From assembly GCA_022316685.1 (NCBI GenBank), contig JAKJHU010000568.1, positions 120,045 to 184,044 on the forward strand: 64,000 nucleotides of DNA, in the 5' to 3' direction. The position numbers and the translations under genes were made by a program. Positions 13,384-27,152 of the stretch are shown here, piece by piece (the first letter of the stretch is position 1; every line of letters starts with the position of its first letter). The notes under the pieces are model-generated. The model ran no database searches, was not told the DNA's origin, and worked only from the letters and a program-made list of their open reading frames with translations. This stretch comes from Progne subis subis (taxonomy: Eukaryota > Chordata > Aves > Passeriformes > Hirundinidae).

Positions 13384-14824
13384 GTTTTCCCACAGTGGAA
13401 TATGACATCACCTCCAGCATCCTCTCTGGTTATGACTATGACTCAGCCTTTTCCAGCAAACTTGTGAGCTGAGAAGCCTTGCTGCTGAAAGGATCAAGCT
13501 AAAATGCTCATGGATAATACTTCCTTGGAGCCATAGGACTTCAATCTTCACTCATTCTACCCTAGCCCTACACTAGGGTGCCTGAATTAGCAAACTCTAT
13601 TTTTGGGTCTCCACTGATGTTGCTGAGCACAGAAATAGGATGTTCTCCTGTGAGGGGAGACAAGTAATGAGCTTTGGTCTCCCAAGCAGCAGCCTTGGCC
13701 TAGCCACCAGACCTTTTCTGGCAGTATTTTAGGAAAATCATAAATCCTATTTTTTCATTTAGTGCTTTGAAGCTGTTGCTCCCACAGTCCTACACCCATG
13801 TGCCTGTTGGCAGAGGTAAAGGGAAAACTGATTTTACAAAGAAGCTCAGCCCCTTTTACTTAAACTGCAGGAGGAAAATGCTTAATTCCCACTAAACATC
13901 CATCTGTGTCCTACTTGTAACTCCTAGTTACTAGATCAGCTTGAAATCTTTAACAATTCCCTTCACAGTGAGAAATGTCAGGAACAGCAATCCCAGATCA
14001 GGGCACGTGTGAAAGACCAGGGGTCTGGTTGCTGAAAATTCACCTGCTCTGAGACAGAGCTCAGAAGGGACTGAGACATTCTGGAGAGGAAGTAGGTCAT
14101 TTGCATTCTGCCCTGTGTAGCTACCACAGGCCAGAAAAATGCACCAAAAGACCTGTGTTTGGAGCCCTTCAATATCCCTGACTTACACAACAACATTCCT
14201 CAGGGAAACTGAGGATACTGAGGTCTGTATCAGACACTTCTAAATCTCTTCATACATTTTAAAACCTGCATGATGCATTCTTCAGCAGAGGTGAGTGAAC
14301 TAGACAGCTGGTTTGGATGCTTGATTGAACTTCAAGAAGTACAAAATATTTGCTCTTGTACAATTGATTTTCTTCCTTTTCTTTGCCAGAGGCGTTATGT
14401 AACATAGTGTCTGGACAGCAGTTTTAACATCTAGGAGATGTTGTCATCTGTCCCAGGACAGTCAGAAGATGATCAGGTGCTGTTATCATAACAAACATGG
14501 ATCTAATAAAACCACAGATAGTCAGAAGGTCTTCTAAAAAGCCAGTGAGAATAGCTATTAGTTCCTTGCAGTTCTCTAATGTTGCTTGTATCAAAAGGAT
14601 AGCAGTGATCTGCAATTCATAATTTGAAGAGCATTCAGTACCATTTTTGGACGTTTTGTGTCACTATGTGATGTTAGAGAAGCATCTTAGGATTATTTTA
14701 GAGACATTTTGAAAGATGTACATCTGAAGTGGAACAGGTTTAACTTCAAGGACAGATTAGGGATGGGGTAAACAAAACAGAATCCCTAAGATAGATGTTT
14801 TGCCTTGATTTTGTCACTGAACAG

Positions 14825-14985
14825 TCATATCGTCATATCATATCATCATATCATATCATATCATATCATATCATATCATATCATATCACTTCATATTATC
14901 ATATCATATATCATAGCATATCATCACATCATATCAATCATATCATATCATATCATATCACATCAATCATATCATATCATATCAT
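14825..14985 (+). repeat. Pentanucleotide microsatellite (TCATA)n
   Basis: About 160 bp of mostly perfect TCATA/ATATC units with interruptions (ATCACATC, ATCAATCA, TTATC). It reads open in several frames only because the unit lacks stops. It is probably length-polymorphic. Confidence 0.97.
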
Positions 14986-17885
14986 GCCAGCAGTTATCGT
15001 ATGATCTAGATTTGTTAACATAGTCAATCACAAGAAAGATAGAGCATCTGCACTGTCACCAGTTACAGTCTTCTTGTCCCTGTGAAATACTAGGGGAGGG
15101 AGCAAAGTGTTGTGCTCAGGTGTTCACACTGATCAAGTTAGATGTAGGATGCCTTTCACTGGTGATCCTGTTTCTATACTATCTTTTCAGAAAACATCAG
15201 GTTTTGCTTGTATAATGAATAACTGGGTTAGAGCCACTCTAACTCCAGTAATTTCAGTCATTCAGGGCTGAATACTTTGTGCTTCTTGTGGGCTCAGAAT
15301 GAGATATTCTCTGCTCCTCCTTCTGAAAATGGTCTAGATAAGAGAACTAAAGGCTGTGGAGGTTGATTAAAACCTCAGATACCAGCAGAGGGGCTTCCAA
15401 CTCCCCTTATCCTTTTCTCCTGGTAGTGACCAGGCCTGGTGCTGTGCAGATGTTGTGACAGTCTACAAAGGTAAATGGCAAAGTTACTCAGAGACTAAGA
15501 AAATCAAAAGACAGAGGAGAAATTCTCCTTATGACTTACTGTTGTACACAGACAGCAAAGAAATACAAAGGCAGACATGAGATTATGGTATTAGTGTTTT
15601 GAAACCCTTCTCCTTCCATATGCTTTTGAAGAATAGAAGTGGGAGTTTGAAAAGCAAATCTGTCCTCTTATTTTGTTTAATTGTATTTTTCTGTAAAGAA
15701 AAGACATCCAAGACTCTTAGCTCTGGGAAAAGCATCACTGGTCATAGGGTATGAAGCTGTAAGAGCTGCTGTGAATAAGAATTTCTGTTTCATGAAAGAG
15801 CGGGAGCAGGGTCCTGATTCTGACAAGGTACCACGCAGAACCATGAAAGGATAGGGAGAAAAAGCACTCCAAAAACTCAAAAAGCAGCAGAGTGAAGTAA
15901 AATGGCATCAGGTGAGAACATACTGGAAGATGACAAGAAATGTAATAGGGATTAATCTAATTTTCTCTCTAGTGAGAACAACTAATGCCTTATGTTCATA
16001 ACTTAATCTGTAGCTCCTGACAGCAACAAAGCACCACATTTCTTCCCTGTCCTAGTAATTTCCAGTCTCATTTGCTGTATGACTAAATGCAAGAAATCAC
16101 CCCAAGCATCTGCTGCAGAAGTACTGAACTACAGTGTGAAGTGTTCATGCTTACTGAAATGGCGTAGGCATGGTGAGGAACAGCAAGAGTGGGACACAGC
16201 TGGAAAATATCATCATAATGGATCCCTAAGCAGCAAGTAAGTTGTGATTTTTAAGAAAGCAGAGGAGCTTAGCAAAATAAGACAGAGAAATGCAGTTTTG
16301 CTAACTGGAGATGGACTTGTTGTGCTTTATTTGATAGATCCAGACAAAATGTCAGGCATCATAGGGATGTTAATCATATGAAGCGCCAGTTCCTCATATT
16401 TATGAACCTCATGTTCCCCCTTTCAAACACTGTCTACATACCAGCTTCCTGGTATTCTCCACTTTTTGTTATAAACTCCTTTTAAAGCAAAATACGGACC
16501 CTTGATCAAAAATCAGTGGTCTTATTTTGGAGAGAGATGGTAGAAAAAAATGATTTGCAGCACTTTGGAATTATTTTGGCATGGAAAACATTCAGAAATT
16601 ATTAACCACTTCTCCTGTGCAGGGGAAGCCTCGAATCACAAGGTATAAAATATGTTTACAGAAGAAACAAATCATCTGAATGGCCTGAGACATCTGGACA
16701 TCTTTCAAGATCTGGTTTTTGGGTGGAAGCATGCTTTGTCTGGTTTGACAAAGTACTTTGAAAGTGATACTTCCTCAGAGCATGGGCTAGGGCGGACAGA
16801 GAGCTGCTAAGTCAGAGCTTATTTAAGCTTTAGTCTAAAGCTGAAAGAGTCCGGCCATGGGGGCTGCTGGCTGTTCTGTGTGACTGTACTTTCGGTGCTA
16901 CCTGGGGCTTGAACTCAAAGCCTGCAGAGCTTCAGGTCAATACAAGTGCAAAAAGCTGTGTAAAGTTTTCAAAGCAGGCATTGTAGGGTCTGTCTCTGCA
17001 CAGTGTCACCCTGTCCTCACAGTGGTGGGACTGCAGCACAGGAAAACAGAGGTGAATGTAAGGTGAGTGACGTAAGTTCTGCACAGCCTGTGTCTCACTG
17101 CAGAATGGAAAAAGAGGTAAACCTGTGGCCTACTAGGGCTGGGGACTGGTGTTTTCTTAAAAACAAGGCAGCTGGTGCAGAAAGCAGATAGGGTCGCAGC
17201 AGGTGGGTAGGAGTGGAGACAGTGCCATGTGGCCCCAAAAGTTTTGTCCCTCTGGAGGTGATATTGCAGGCAGGGGAAAACAAGAGTCAGGGTGATGTGC
17301 TGGTTAGGCTCCTCACTGGCTTGGCCTTAATTTTCCAGAGCAATGGCTTTTGGCCATGCCTGACTTAGTGTGGGCTGTGGATTGATCTGTCTTTCTGAAA
17401 CACTGGCTGATTTTGGTAGGAACAAAACATTACATCAGGAGATGAAGTTTTTAAGTCTATGAGCCCAAACTAGCAACTTATCCTGAGGCATTATTGAGGA
17501 CTTTCTAGAGCAGTGCATCATAAATTTGAATCTGGGCACTGTTTTATTTGGTACCACTGGATGTGAGACCACATGACCGCCAACTGTGTAATCTTAAGGA
17601 GGCTTCAGCCGAAGGTTATTAATGAAAGGTGAGAGTTGTAGTAAGGAATATGTATTGGCTTCAAGAAATTTGTTCCTTAGTGACTTCTTAATGCATGATT
17701 TCCTAGTCTTAATTATAAGGTTGCTTTTGGATAGAAAACACAGTTTAATGAAACAGATCAGGGATATGAAGACTTCAAAGGAATTCAGGCATATGTCTAT
17801 TCCCTAAGGAAGGAACTCATTTTTTCCTCAGAAATGGCTCTAAAACCATTACCAAAACCAGATCCTTGTCCACTCTTATTTACCT

Positions 17886-17960
17886 AGAATAGTAGAATTT
17901 AGGTTTGAAAATACCTCTAATATAACTGGGTTCAACCATTCACCTGACATGGATCACAAT
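17886..17960 (-). repeat. Short CR1 LINE 3' remnant, reverse
   Basis: The phrase from AATAGTAGAATTTAGGTTTG to TTCAACCATTCACC resembles the reverse-orientation 3' tail of avian CR1 elements. It is short and diverged. Confidence 0.5.
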
Positions 17961-19719
17961 GTCTTCAAAAAAATAGAATAGTTCTTACAGTGTAGAACAA
18001 AACACCTCAAATGTAGTTTTCAGATTAATTACCTAGTCCGTTAATATCAAAAGACAGGGCCCAAGCTTGTACAAAGGCTCTAATTAAAATAACACTACAT
18101 GTTAAAAACAGTATTTGTTTGATTTTTATTTAGTTGCTGAACCAGGAAATCAACACAGTGGGACATGGTTACATCTTCCTATGCAATGCACTGGATGAGT
18201 GCAATAATAGGGACTGGAAGGTATGTGAAATTACTTGCATTTATAGTGTAAAACAAATCTGTATAATTACACAGATTTTTTGAAAGAGAGAAAAACAATT
18301 GTCTTATACCTGAGCTGTATCACACAGGCTTTATGATTTTATCCAGTGATTAGTGCAGTCAGACCAGTAATTTAGTTGTGTAGCACATCTGGAGTTCTCT
18401 GCATCTCTGTACATCCTCTCCGCAAGTAATGAACTCCAGTTCCCTACTTACATGGACTCCTGGTAAAAGTAACTTTAAAGAGAAAAATTAAAAGTAAAAT
18501 CACAAGTGCAGCAAGACACACTTCCTGTAAGGCATGATTAAGCTACAGTATGAAGGGTAAGTTAGGACACAGTTGTGCTGTATAGCCATGGTCTGAAAGT
18601 CTTTTAGAAGCTACACTCTAGAGGTTTTAAGTACCAGGAGGGACTTCCAGTACCCTGTAGAGAAAGAATCCTTGTTCATATAGTTGACTTGTGCTGGATT
18701 CTAGCCAAGTTGTTGAGTTTATAGATGTCATGGGACTTCAACTCTTTTGATTTAAATGGTTGAGCTCACTGCTGTGCTATGGGTGATTAATGTTTTAAAC
18801 AGAAACAGAGAGATTGTTCCCTGGTTCAGCCTTGTCCTTTCACTGGCATCTCTGCAGAAGGGCAGGATTCAACTTTTGAAGTATTGTGGTGCCTTTCTTT
18901 GCATAGTTGTGTGCTATTGAAAACTGGACTTTGAAAATAAATATTTTCCCCTAAAGGGAGGGTGTGCTAGAGAAGGATGGAAGCTGACATGCCACTGGGC
19001 AAGGAGCAACCAGCTACTGTTGTGAATGCAAACCACAAGAAAGCTGAATTAGAGGACGGGCCAGCCTGTCCAACTAGAACATTTCTTGACACAGAAAGTG
19101 GATTGCTCACTGAGGAAAGGAAAGCTCTACCCATAACCCTGCTGCTGAGGCAGCAGGATACTGCTGCTCAAAGGTGCTGAGCAGCCTGCTACTGATTCCT
19201 AGGCCAAGTGTTATCACGTGCTCTTTACAGAAAAAGAAGTTTGCCTGTTTTTAAGATATATTAGCATGATAGTTGGTAGGCTATTGAGAAATGGGAATCT
19301 CTTGTCTGGGGAAGTTGGATGTGTGGAGTAAGAGAGTCTCTGCTTTAGGCAGCCTTATAAACAGAGAGAGAATGCAGAGTACATACCAAGGAAAGGGTGA
19401 CCCACTTTGCAAAGGTACAAAAAAGCACCTGTATTGTCCCACTTGCATTCTTCTGATTATTTAATCTAAGTGCTTTGTTTGTTATTAATATATTTTGAGA
19501 CTCCCCTTAACTAAGAGGAACTAAAGTATGATTTCCACATTACTCTGTAAATATGTTCCAGATTGCAAAAGCTAGTATTTTCTTGGCATCATATTAGACC
19601 AGTTCTCCTTTGCTACCTCAATAAAGACACTCCAACAGAAGCTGTGATATTTTCCTATATTATTAGAATTCAGTAGTTAAAGCTGAGGTCAGAAGAAGAA
19701 AGTACAGCATGTTAGGCAT

Positions 19720-20290
19720 TATCAGGAACAGTGTGGCCAGCAGGAGCAGGGAGGTCATTCTTCCCCTGTACTCAGCACTGGTCAGGCAACACCTTGAGTA
19801 TTGTGTCCAGTTTGGGGCCCCTCAGTTTAGGAAGGACGTTGAGATGCTTGAGTGCGTCCAGAGGAGGCAACAAGGCTGGTGAGGGGCTTGGAGCACAAAC
19901 TCTGTGAGCAGCCACTGCGGGAGCTGGGATTGTTTAGCCTGGAGAAAAGGAGACTCAGAGGTGACCTTATCACTCTCTACAACTTCCTGAAGGGTGGCTG
20001 TGGTCAGCTGGGGGGTGGTCTCTTTCTCCAGGCAGCAGCCGACAGAATGAAAGGATACAGTCTCAGGCTGCATCAAGGGAAATAGAGGTTGCATATTAGG
20101 AAAAAGTTTTTCACAGAAAGAGCGATAAAATACTGGAATGGTCTGTCCAAGGAAGCAGTGGAGTCACCATCCCTGGATGTGTTTAAATAAAGACTGGATG
20201 TGGCAATCGGTGCCATTGTTTAGAAGTGTTAGGGCTGGGCTGGACTCCGTGATCTTGGAGGTCTCTTCCAACCTTGTAATTCTGTGACTC
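19720..20290 (+). mobile_element. CR1 LINE 3' end
   Basis: A clear 5'-truncated CR1 retrotransposon in forward orientation. Diagnostic phrases include the stretch around 19803-19830 (TGTCCAGTTTGGGGCCCC), GGAGCTGGGATTGTTTAGCC at 19919, GGGCTGGGCTGGACTCCGTG at 20232, and a terminal series of ATTCTGTGAC-like repeats at 20278-20302. CR1 is the dominant LINE of birds. This copy is far from full length and cannot encode its proteins. Confidence 0.93.
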
Positions 20291-21239
20291 TGACTGATTC
20301 TGTAAAAATAAGTAGCAAAGGCTGTGAGGGTGCATGCAGATCCAGAGAGATGGGGATGCATGTTTGTTTTTAAAAACTAAGGCTCTAAGAATATAATGCA
20401 GATTTTTAGAGCATATGGAATCATGATTTCAAAGTAACTCTTCACCCACATGCATGAAGACCAGTAACAGTGACTCTTCAGCAGATCACCTGAAGATCTT
20501 TCTACTTCATGATCAAGTTATCTACATCATTCACAAACCACATGGTTTAGAACATTTGTTTATTCCTGCAACCTGCTGCTAATCATGCTGATTCTTCAAA
20601 ACTTGAATGAGCTTTCCAAATGTACTCCTTTTCCTCATATTAATTCTGAGGATTTAAACTGAACCAGAGATCCCACTGAAAAACTGTGATCGTGACCTGT
20701 CATATTCAGTTCAGCAGCTAAAATATCCCATTTGGCATCACCAATAAGACCACTATGAGGAAAAGATGCTATGTTACTTTGTAAGAGTAAGGATAATGTT
20801 TTCAGAACTCAAGACCATGTAAAAGCATACATCCCAGCTTTGAGCACTTGCTGAACAAAGGCTGTTTGGGTGCAGAAGCCAAAAGGATAAGCAGTCTTCC
20901 TGCAAATTTGGAGTGGAGCAAGGAGTTAGGGGCAGGGAATACTGTGGAAGGGAGATAACAACCCACATATAAAAGCAGAAGTAGCAGACAAGGTTGGGAA
21001 AAATGGTGTTGGGTAGTCAGACCAAGAAAGACCTCAAGAATGGTGAAACAAGGTGGAGGAGCTCACCTCCAGAGAGAGCAAATGCCCTAAGTTTGGGGAA
21101 TATGCAGGACCAACTGAAACTCTGCACATAGTCATGATAAAATAATGTTGCTGGAAAACTGAGATGTTGAGGAACATTTCTCAGTACCAGAAGCTCTTCA
21201 GAAGGAGAAGTTATATGAAGGAGCCACTTGGATGTGAGG

Positions 21240-21772
21240 GCCATCTTGTCTGGATGGACAAGAGCTGCTGGAGACTTAGTGGATCAGCTTCAGTGAAGAG
21301 GCCAACAGGAGTGGTTTTGTGGTGAGAGTGCATAACAGACCACCCAAAGACAGTGGACAAGGGGACTTCTTAAAACAACTTGGGGAAAGCTCTGTGTCAG
21401 AAACCCTCATTGCCACCAGGGGCTTGATCTATCCTGATGACTGCTGAAAAGGCAGCACATATATAACGTATAACCAGGGGTGGTGCACAGTGGGCTTCAC
21501 TAGCAATGAAGAACTGTTGGGAACATGATAATCAGTGGCAACCTAGGCTGGAGTGGTTGTGAAATACTGAAGCTCAGGACCATGAATTGTGTGAGGACTA
21601 AGAACAGCAGAGCATAGACCTTGGACATCAGGTGAACAGACTTGTCATTTTGGGGGAGAACTATTAGCTGGGATCCCACCAGGTAATGCTCTGAAAGATA
21701 AAGCAGCACAGGAAAACTGCAAGGGTTTAAAGCACAGAGCCTCAAAATGCAAGGCATAGGTATGCACACCAG
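21240..21772 (+). repeat. Decayed LINE-like (CR1-type) sequence
   Basis: The text around 21316-21460 (GTGGTGAGAGTGCATAACAG, then CTTGGGGAAAGCTCTGTGTC) resembles a degenerate internal part of a CR1-like reverse transcriptase gene. It is riddled with stops. It may resume after the adjacent LTR (22590 to about 23320). Identification is tentative. Confidence 0.35.
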
Positions 21773-22585
21773 TGTTGGAGGCTAGATTTATTCATTGATT
21801 TTTACTTATAGAATTTTTCCCTATAAGTTGCTAGGAAACTAACTGCTGAGTATGTATGGGTATTTGAAGAAAACAAAGAAGTGGCCAGAGGAGAGTGTAG
21901 CACTGGGCTACACCTTTTTTTGGTCTTTCTCCGAGGCAGAAAGAAACCACGAGATTTGGGGGCAGGTAAAGGATGGGGCTGGGAGCAGATTTGCTCTCTT
22001 GCTCTCAGTATCAGAGGACAACCATGCTGCTGCTTGCTGTGGGAGAGTTCACTGTCACCACCGGGTCTGGACCAGAGAAAATCTACCATCATCTGCTCAT
22101 GTGCTCCGGAACTCTGGGCTCGCCTCCTCCTTCCCTGCTGGGCTGGCCCTGTCCCACCCCTTCTTTGGCACTGCTTTGAGGCTTTTTTGCTGCTCTGTGG
22201 CCCCACATTGCCCTGCCCGGCTGGGACATCCCTGCTGTTCCAAATACCACTGGCAGAGCTTCCGATGTAGCTCATCCACCAGCCCAGGATTTTCCACTGT
22301 TCCAGCTTGGTGCTCTCAGGATCCCAAGAGATCAGATTGTCCTGGGCTTTGTGAAACAAAGCCCCTCAAGGTTCCTGGTTCTGTTTATTATTATTGCTGC
22401 AGTTGTTGCTTTTTTGCCTTTTTATACTTACTAGTAAAGAACTGTTATTCCTATCCCCATATCTCTGCCTGAAAGCCCCTTTAATTTTCTAAATTATAAA
22501 AATTTGGAGGGAGGGGATTTGAATTCTCCATTCCTAGGGAGTCCCTGTCCCTCCCTAGAAGATACCTGTCCCTCAAACCAAGACA
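21773..22585 (+). mobile_element. Diverged solo LTR related to the 50-kb provirus (family A)
   Basis: Starts TGTTGGAGG and passes AATTTTTCCCTATAAGTTGC and TACTAGTAAAGAACTGTTAT. It then has TCTAAATTATAAAAATTTGG and ends CTCAAACCAAGACA. The same landmarks occur in the same order in the LTRs at 50225-50893 and 55356-56025. It is longer and clearly diverged from them, with no convincing target duplication and no adjoining gag or pol, so it is an older solo LTR. A 206-codon open frame inside it is incidental. Confidence 0.8.
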
Positions 22586-24016
22586 ACAATTAGATGAGTA
22601 TGGTTAAATTGTGAACTCATGTTAAGGCTTCAGTGCAGAAGAGAGGGTGTTGTGGGAAGCAGAGACAGGCTACAAAATGAAAATCTGGACGCATTGTCTG
22701 GTCATTATGATTGGTTATGGTCATTATAGTCAAAAATGTTAAAACTCATTGACACTGGTGAGGGAATCAAGAGTAACAGGAAGAGTTTCTATCACTACAC
22801 AACCACCAGGCAAATAGCTGAACAAGACAAAACCAGGCCTGCTGCTGAAAGGAGGGGATGATTTAGCGACAGTGAACAGTGATAAGGTCAAGGCAGTATG
22901 TACTTTGCGTCAGTTTGCACCATCAAGGTCTCTGAAATTTCTGTGTTTACAGATGGTTCAAGGATGAGGAACACAACCAGCATTAGGTAAGGAAGGACTC
23001 ATGGATTGATGGTGAAATCTGAACCCACCCAAATACATGGACTCATCGAAAATCCTAAAGAGATTATTTCAAGACCAAGGAGAGGGAGAAAGACAGATGT
23101 TGCATCCACTTCTAAAAAGCTCAAAAGTTTTGTCATTCTGACTCCATCTCTGAGTAAATTAGGCAGCAAGTCCTCCGAGAACATTTCTGCACAGGTGAGA
23201 AAGAGGGTGGGGAGTGGGAACAGCCATCCAATATTTAATAAGAATAAATCACGTCTGACAAACATGACTATCTTCAATAACAAATTAAAATATTTGCAGA
23301 GAATGAGAGAATAATAGATATCATTTACAACAACCTTAGGAATTCTCTGATAAGCAGAAATTGTCTGTTATTGCAGCATCAAAGTCTGTAAAAATACATA
23401 ATTATTCATAGTTTTTCTTGGTACAAACCCTACCTTCTATGACAGAAGTAGAAACTGTTCAGGGTAAAGCCTGTGGACTGGCCATAGGCAAGTGTAGCCC
23501 TGTACAAACTCTAAATGGGATTTTTTATGTATTATACGCAACAAAGTTATGTGGTCCAAGGTAGCTTGTGTCTCCTCCCTACACACGTGTTTCTCTTAGA
23601 ATTGTGTCTGTCTCCATTGTGTCCTAGGTATGTGTTCAGAAACAGGTTTTATTATTTTTTGGAAGCTCCTGTATGAGTCAAACACAAGAGTCCTGCTGAC
23701 TTTCACTAAGATGGGTATGTTTTTTTGGAGGCTTCCAGAAACTCTTGCCTATGTGCGCCATTGTCCTTTCTCTTGCATGCTTATCCTCCTTCCCCAGAGT
23801 CAGGCCTAGTTTAAAGCTTTGAAGAGAGATAATGAAGCTGTCTGAGTAAATGCTTTTTTGGTCCTAATCATTACATAACTTTTTTGAGGTTTTCATTATA
23901 CAATTGTGAGGTGCATCTTTCATCAGCACCTAGATATATTGTTGACTATTTTTAATTTCTACTAGTCATGATTTTGTCATGATTTGTACTCACAGGTCTT
24001 TCAGATAGTGTTTGTT

Positions 24017-24165
24017 AGGTTTTTTTGTTTGTTTGTTTTGGGTTTTTTTGTTTTGTTTGTTTGTTTGTTTTTTGGGGTTTTTTTGGGGTTTTTTTGGTGT
24101 TTTTTTTTGTTTGTTTGTTTTTGTTTTTTTGTTTTTGTTTCTGTTTTTTGGGTTTTTTTTTAATT
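24017..24165 (+). repeat. T-rich GTTT/TTTTG low-complexity tract
   Basis: About 150 bp of T and G only in runs such as TTTGTTTGTTTG and GGTTTTTTTGG. It makes spurious open frames on both strands. Its origin could be an expanded poly-A tail of an old retroposon on the minus strand. Confidence 0.9.
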
Positions 24166-24682
24166 TTGTAAAACCAGACAGGTTTATTTTCTCTACCCTG
24201 CAATAAGGCCCCATGAGACCAAGGTAAAGGGGTGATCTTATAAAAACAGAAGCTGTAACAAGGTATGCCTGGCCCACAATCCCAAGATGATGATCTGTCC
24301 TATAGTTTTCAGTATATATTAAAAGTGCTCCAGTAATATACTTTAATTTTGACTGTTGTATCCTGAATAGCTCTCCAAACAGGGAGAAGTGAGAAGGTGG
24401 GAAGGATGTGTGTAATAACAGGTAGGCAGAGTGATGCAGAGGAAGGAAAATGAATTTTCTGCAGTGCTGATTCCATGTCCTCACACGCTTTGCAGTTACC
24501 TGCTTATCTAATATTTCCAGTGCCTTTTTCTAACCTCATGTATGTCCTTCTCATATATGTATGTGGTGAAGTCCAGGCTGACATTCCTGAATGCAAAACT
24601 GGAGTAACAAAGAGTCAGTCCTCAAATTGGTTTTGAACAGCTCTTGAGAGGCATACATGGTGCACAAAGCAGTGAAAATCTA

Positions 24683-26046
<1,364 letters not shown>

Positions 26047-26241
26047 CTAAAGAAATCTTCTCCCCTGAATCAGCTGGCAGAAGAAATACAAGCAGTGCTA
26101 AGCCAGATATGAGAACACAAGGAATGAGTAAGTTCAAGCCATAGTAGAGGGTGCGTCGACGCATGGTGATGGTGTATGTCACATCTGGGTATGGTTCTTT
26201 GCAGCATTCATAGTACATCTCATTCCTCTTCCCTGGGACAC
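26047..26241 (-). CDS. CHRNA8: CHRNA8 exon 7 (loop C cysteine pair and M1)
   Basis: 195-nt exon, acceptor AG at plus 26242-26243 and donor GTAAGT (plus AC at 26045-26046), phase 1 at both ends. It encodes [20 protein letters not shown], then [19 protein letters not shown], the M1 helix [17 protein letters not shown] and the start of M2 (ADSGEKISL). The adjacent cysteines in YYECCKEP define an alpha subunit: they form the vicinal disulfide of the agonist-binding C loop. GEKISL, the selectivity-filter end of M2, is typical of the alpha-7/alpha-8 class. Length and phase equal the alpha-7 exon. Confidence 0.95.
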
Positions 26242-26421
26242 CTACAGAGAGGGTGATCAGAAGAGCAGGGAGAGGGGCAGGACTCTCAATTACCTCCCTG
26301 GACTGGACCAAGAAGTGATGGTTTATAAGCCAATGTGTGTTATCTCTGCTGTTTTTAGTCCACCTCCTGTGTTTTCTAGGGTTTACTTTCATGCCTTCTG
26401 AGTCACTTGAACCTAGCTTAG

Positions 26422-27052
26422 TGTCTTGGTTTGAAAAAGACAGTTGTCTGCTAAGGAGAGGCAAGCCTCCGGGTTATTATAATTTAGAAGATTAAAAAAA
26501 AAAACTTTCGGTCAGAGCTATAGGGAAAAGGAATAACAGTCCTTTACTAGTAAATATAACAGGACAGACAAACAACAACAGCACTTATAATAACAGTAAA
26601 ACAGAACCAAGAACCCTGAGGGCAAACGGTGGCAAAGTCCGTCGCTGATGGCTGCAAGCTGGAAGCGATGCATTGTCCTCAGCAGGCAGGCAGGGGGTGC
26701 CCCGGCAGGCAAAGTGGGCAGTGCCGGAGAAACCCGCAGCGGCTGGACCCCGGGCTGACCCAAAATCCAGCAAGGTAACGAAGAAACTCCGAATTCCTGG
26801 GCGCTCTAACAGATGATAGAATTCCCAGGACCAAACTCCTCCGTTAGCTGTGGACTCCAGGCAGCTACCCGTAGTCCGACCGTCCTCCCCGGGAAAGCTG
26901 AGAGAAGTGAGGCCACCCCCCAGCTCTCTCCGGAGCCTCCTCCCTTCCCCAAAACCAAGTGATCAACTTCTTTTGTCAGCTTAAGCACCGCTTAAACTGC
27001 GCCTACTTAAAATCTAGCAACTCATGGGGGGGGGGGGGGGGGGGGGGGGGGG
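26422..27052 (-). mobile_element. Family A LTR, minus strand, truncated by the gap
   Basis: Reverse complement of the LTR that flanks the provirus at 50-56 kb. In plus reading it starts TGTCTTGGTTTGAAAAAGAC and contains TTTACTAGTAAATATAACAG. It ends AAAATCTAGCAACTCATG followed by a run of G that corresponds to the poly-C near the LTR start. The last 30 or so bases of the LTR must lie inside the gap. It is either a solo LTR or the 3' LTR of a provirus lying wholly in the gap. Confidence 0.92.
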
Positions 27053-27152
27053 NNNNNNNNNNNNNNNNNNNNNNNNNNNNNNNNNNNNNNNNNNNNNNNN
27101 NNNNNNNNNNNNNNNNNNNNNNNNNNNNNNNNNNNNNNNNNNNNNNNNNNNN
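27053..27152. other. Assembly gap (100 N)
   Basis: Exactly 100 N, the conventional placeholder for a gap of unknown size. It directly follows an uninterrupted G run (about 27026-27052) inside an LTR, a place where sequencing commonly fails. At least the missing LTR start, and possibly CHRNA8 exons 3-6, belong here. Confidence 0.98.

Noticed and set aside
21802..22472. Open frames of 185 (minus) and 206 (plus) codons
   Set aside because: They lie wholly inside a diverged LTR and overlap each other on opposite strands. The content is not protein-like.
23006..23314. 102-codon plus-strand frame with a basic composition
   Set aside because: No homologue recognised. It lies in what may be decayed LINE sequence after an LTR, with stops on both sides and no splice context.
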